Assembly (NCBI GenBank): GCA_021813225.1
Contig: JAKALH010000016.1
Coordinates: 1 to 17,155, forward strand
Direction of reading: 5' to 3'
DNA from: Chloroflexota bacterium
GTDB taxonomy: Bacteria > Chloroflexota > Anaerolineae > J036 > Brachytrichaceae
DNA length: 17,155 bases
The first letter of the stretch is position 1. Every line of letters begins with the position of its first letter. Below, one piece after another: positions 15,231-17,155 of the stretch. Under the pieces are notes generated by a model. The model saw only the letters and a program-made list of their open reading frames with translations. It searched no databases and had not been told where the DNA came from. The position numbers and the translations under genes are program-made.

Positions 15231-17155
15231 ATGGTTGACGAATCGTTCATATCACAGTTTCCGCTGGCTGAGGGACTTTATGACCCTGCGTTTGAGCACG
15301 ACGCGTGCGGCGTGGGTCTGATTTCAAATATCAAGGGCAGGCAATCGCACGACATCGTGCGTATGGGTCTGGATATGCTGCAGAATCTCAGCCACCGTGG
15401 CGCTGTCGGCAGCGACCCTGATACGGGCGATGGAGCCGGCATTCTGATGCAGATACCCCATGCCTACCTGAAAGAACGTTGTGCCGACCTGGGCATCCAC
15501 CTGCCTCAACCCGGACGGTATGCCGTCGGTGTCCTGTATACACCCCGTGATAATCCGGGGCGCTGCATGGAGATATTTGAGAAATCGCTGCGCGATGAGG
15601 ACTTTAGAGTGCTGGGGTGGCGACAGGTACCCACCGATCCGCTGGCGGTTGGTGCGACTGCGCGCAGCACCGTGCCGGAGGTCATGCAGGTATTCGTATC
15701 GAACCCCGGGATGGACTACCTCACCTTTGAGCGCCAGATGTACGTTGCACGCCGCGTTGCCGAGAATGCCGCCCTGAAAGAAGGCGGTATCGTGGCAGAC
15801 CGTTTTTATATCCCCAGCCTGGGCAGTCACACAACCGTTTACAAAGGGATGATGATGGCGCACCAGTTGGGCAAGTTTTACCCAGAGCTGAATGACGATC
15901 AAGTATCATCGGCAGTCGCCATCGTGCATGCCCGCTATAGCACGAATACCTTCCCAAGCTGGCCGCTCGCCCAACCGTTCAGGGCAATGTGCCACAACGG
16001 CGAAATCAATACCCTGCGCGGCAACATCAATAAACTCATGGCGCGTCGCTCAATGCTCGCAACCAAAGCATTCGGCGACGACATAAAAAAGCTGATGCCT
16101 ATCATCGTTGAGGGGATGAGCGATTCCGCTGCATTCGACAACATGCTGGAAATGCTGTACCTGGGCGGTCGCAGTCTGCCGCATGCCATTTTGATGATGA
16201 TCCCCGAAGCGTGGGGCGACAAGTACTATATGGGGCATGATCGGCGTGGATTTTACGAATATCACGCCAACATCATGGAACCGTGGGACGGGCCGGCGGC
16301 GATCCTGTTCACAGATGGGATTCAATCGGGCGGAATTCTGGATCGCAATGGTCTGAGGCCGCTGCGCTACACCATCACCCGCAATGACCTGCTGGTATTG
16401 GGGTCGGAAACAGGGGCGCTGGAGATCGAGACCGATGACATCGTACAGCGCGGGCGCCTGCGCCCCGGCAAGATGATGATTGTCGATATCGCCAAACAGC
16501 GCGTCTTTAACAATGACGAGGTGAAGGCGGATATCTGCCGCCAGCAGCATTACCGGCGCTGGGTCACCGCCAACCGCATTGAGTTTCAAGGTTTTGGCAT
16601 TGGCGCTGGCGCAACGGACTACGACCCCCAGACCCTGCTGACGCGCCAGATTGCGTTCGGCTACACCCGTGAAGACTCGAATGTCCTGATCAGGCCGATG
16701 GCGTCCACCGCGACGGAGCCGATCGGTTCGATGGGCAACGACACTCCGCTGGCTGTCCTGTCTGATCAACCGCAACTGGTCTTCAGCTACTTCAAGCAGA
16801 TCTTTGCGCAAGTGACCAATCCACCGATTGACCCCATACGCGAACGGCTGGTCATGTCACTGACAACGTTCCTTGGCGGCGAAGGAAATATCCTTGAGGA
16901 AAAACCGGACCACGCGCGGCGACTCAAATTACGCGCGCCGATCCTGACCACCGGCGATCTGGAACGTATCCGCAGTTCGAAGCTGCCCGAGTTCCGCGCC
17001 GTGACGCTGGAGAGCCTGTTTGATGTCAGCCAGGGAGAAGCGGGACTTCAGGAAGCCATGCAGGCGCTGTGCCAGCAGGCAGCCGAGTGCGTCGAGCAGG
17101 GTTACGCAATCATTATTCTGAGCGATCGCAATCTGTCTCCGGAGCGCGCGCCCAT
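15231..17155 (+). CDS. gltB: Glutamate synthase large subunit (GOGAT), 5' part
   Basis: Open from ATG 15231 to the window edge, 641 codons of an expected 1,500 or so. GltB takes the amide of glutamine and, with 2-oxoglutarate and reductant, forms two glutamates, the second step of ammonium assimilation. A 25-residue propeptide precedes Cys26 in DACGVGL, the N-terminal nucleophile of the glutaminase (class II amidotransferase) domain after cleavage. Further signatures are NLSHRGAVGSDPDTGDGAGI, HARYSTNTFPSW, PFRAMCHNGEINTLRGN and DRNGLRPLRY. The central domain begins about residue 470, with EPIGSMGNDTPLAVLS and FKQIFAQVTNPPIDPIRE. The FMN/Fe-S synthase domain and any gltD lie beyond the window. 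The ATG has only a weak AAG-type Shine-Dalgarno. An out-of-frame ATG at 15175 overlaps the start without its own ribosome site. Confidence 0.95.
   Translation, partial: MVDESFISQFPLAEGLYDPAFEHDACGVGLISNIKGRQSHDIVRMGLDMLQNLSHRGAVGSDPDTGDGAGILMQIPHAYLKERCADLGIHLPQPGRYAVGVLYTPRDNPGRCMEIFEKSLRDEDFRVLGWRQVPTDPLAVGATARSTVPEVMQVFVSNPGMDYLTFERQMYVARRVAENAALKEGGIVADRFYIPSLGSHTTVYKGMMMAHQLGKFYPELNDDQVSSAVAIVHARYSTNTFPSWPLAQPFRAMCHNGEINTLRGNINKLMARRSMLATKAFGDDIKKLMPIIVEGMSDSAAFDNMLEMLYLGGRSLPHAILMMIPEAWGDKYYMGHDRRGFYEYHANIMEPWDGPAAILFTDGIQSGGILDRNGLRPLRYTITRNDLLVLGSETGALEIETDDIVQRGRLRPGKMMIVDIAKQRVFNNDEVKADICRQQHYRRWVTANRIEFQGFGIGAGATDYDPQTLLTRQIAFGYTREDSNVLIRPMASTATEPIGSMGNDTPLAVLSDQPQLVFSYFKQIFAQVTNPPIDPIRERLVMSLTTFLGGEGNILEEKPDHARRLKLRAPILTTGDLERIRSSKLPEFRAVTLESLFDVSQGEAGLQEAMQALCQQAAECVEQGYAIIILSDRNLSPERAP

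Noticed and set aside
15324..15902. Minus-strand reading frame of 192 codons within gltB
   Set aside because: Antisense shadow of the GltB glutaminase domain; the sense translation carries the conserved motifs.
16050..16811. Minus-strand reading frame of 253 codons within gltB
   Set aside because: It mirrors the strongly conserved glutaminase and central domains of gltB; no ribosome site or family resemblance supports it.
1..17155. CRISPR array, insertion sequence, integrase, or attachment site at the tRNA-Cys gene
   Set aside because: No regularly spaced repeats, transposase or recombinase-like proteins, or a duplicated tRNA 3' end were found by reading both strands.

Overview
This window looks like a chromosomal segment of a rod-shaped or filamentous bacterium with a peptidoglycan wall, most likely a Chloroflexota member. 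That is an inference from the gene mix: an mrdA-minCDE-rodA cluster, Ala/Thr/Pro-rich linkers in surface proteins, and a fused Gld-type ABC system with a DUF4340 partner. No 16S rRNA or other decisive marker is present. Coding density is very high and most genes are standard housekeeping or envelope genes.

Layout. (1) 3-3914, plus strand: the 3' part of a PBP2-type transpeptidase gene (mrdA), then minC, minD, minE and rodA, reading as one shape/division operon. (2) 3915-4292, minus strand: rsfS (ribosome silencing factor), whose stop codon directly abuts that of rodA. (3) 4378-6084, plus strand: a divergent Amt/Mep/Rh-fold membrane protein that has lost both pore histidines and carries a roughly 145-residue Ala/Pro-rich cytoplasmic tail. 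(4) 6081-6881, minus strand: a family 2 glycosyltransferase whose stop overlaps the Amt-like stop in a shared CTAG. (5) 6949-7020: tRNA-Cys(GCA). (6) 7074-9275, minus strand: an OatA-like membrane O-acyltransferase fused to an SGNH esterase domain. (7) 9325-9998, plus strand: a decayed GH43-like glycosidase with a frameshift, two apparent in-frame internal deletions and an in-frame amber codon. (8) 10009-14943, minus strand: a three-gene ABC cassette, ATPase then a GldF-GldG-like fusion then a DUF4340 protein. (9) 15231 to the window end, plus strand: gltB, the glutamate synthase large subunit, cut by the window edge and preceded by a CRP/FNR-type palindrome placed at -41.5 from a predicted start.

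Functionally, region 1 couples lateral wall synthesis (PBP2/RodA) with division-site placement (MinCDE). The glycosyltransferase and OatA-like protein point to modification of surface glycans or peptidoglycan. The ABC cassette resembles the Gld/NosDFY-type exporters with an auxiliary extracytoplasmic subunit. gltB belongs to nitrogen assimilation; the Amt-like protein cannot safely be assigned there.

I did not find a clearly new multi-gene system. The observations most worth following up are the histidine-less Amt-like protein with its tail, the class II CRP/FNR-type site before gltB, the detailed decay pattern of the glycosidase pseudogene, and the missing canonical start codon of rsfS.
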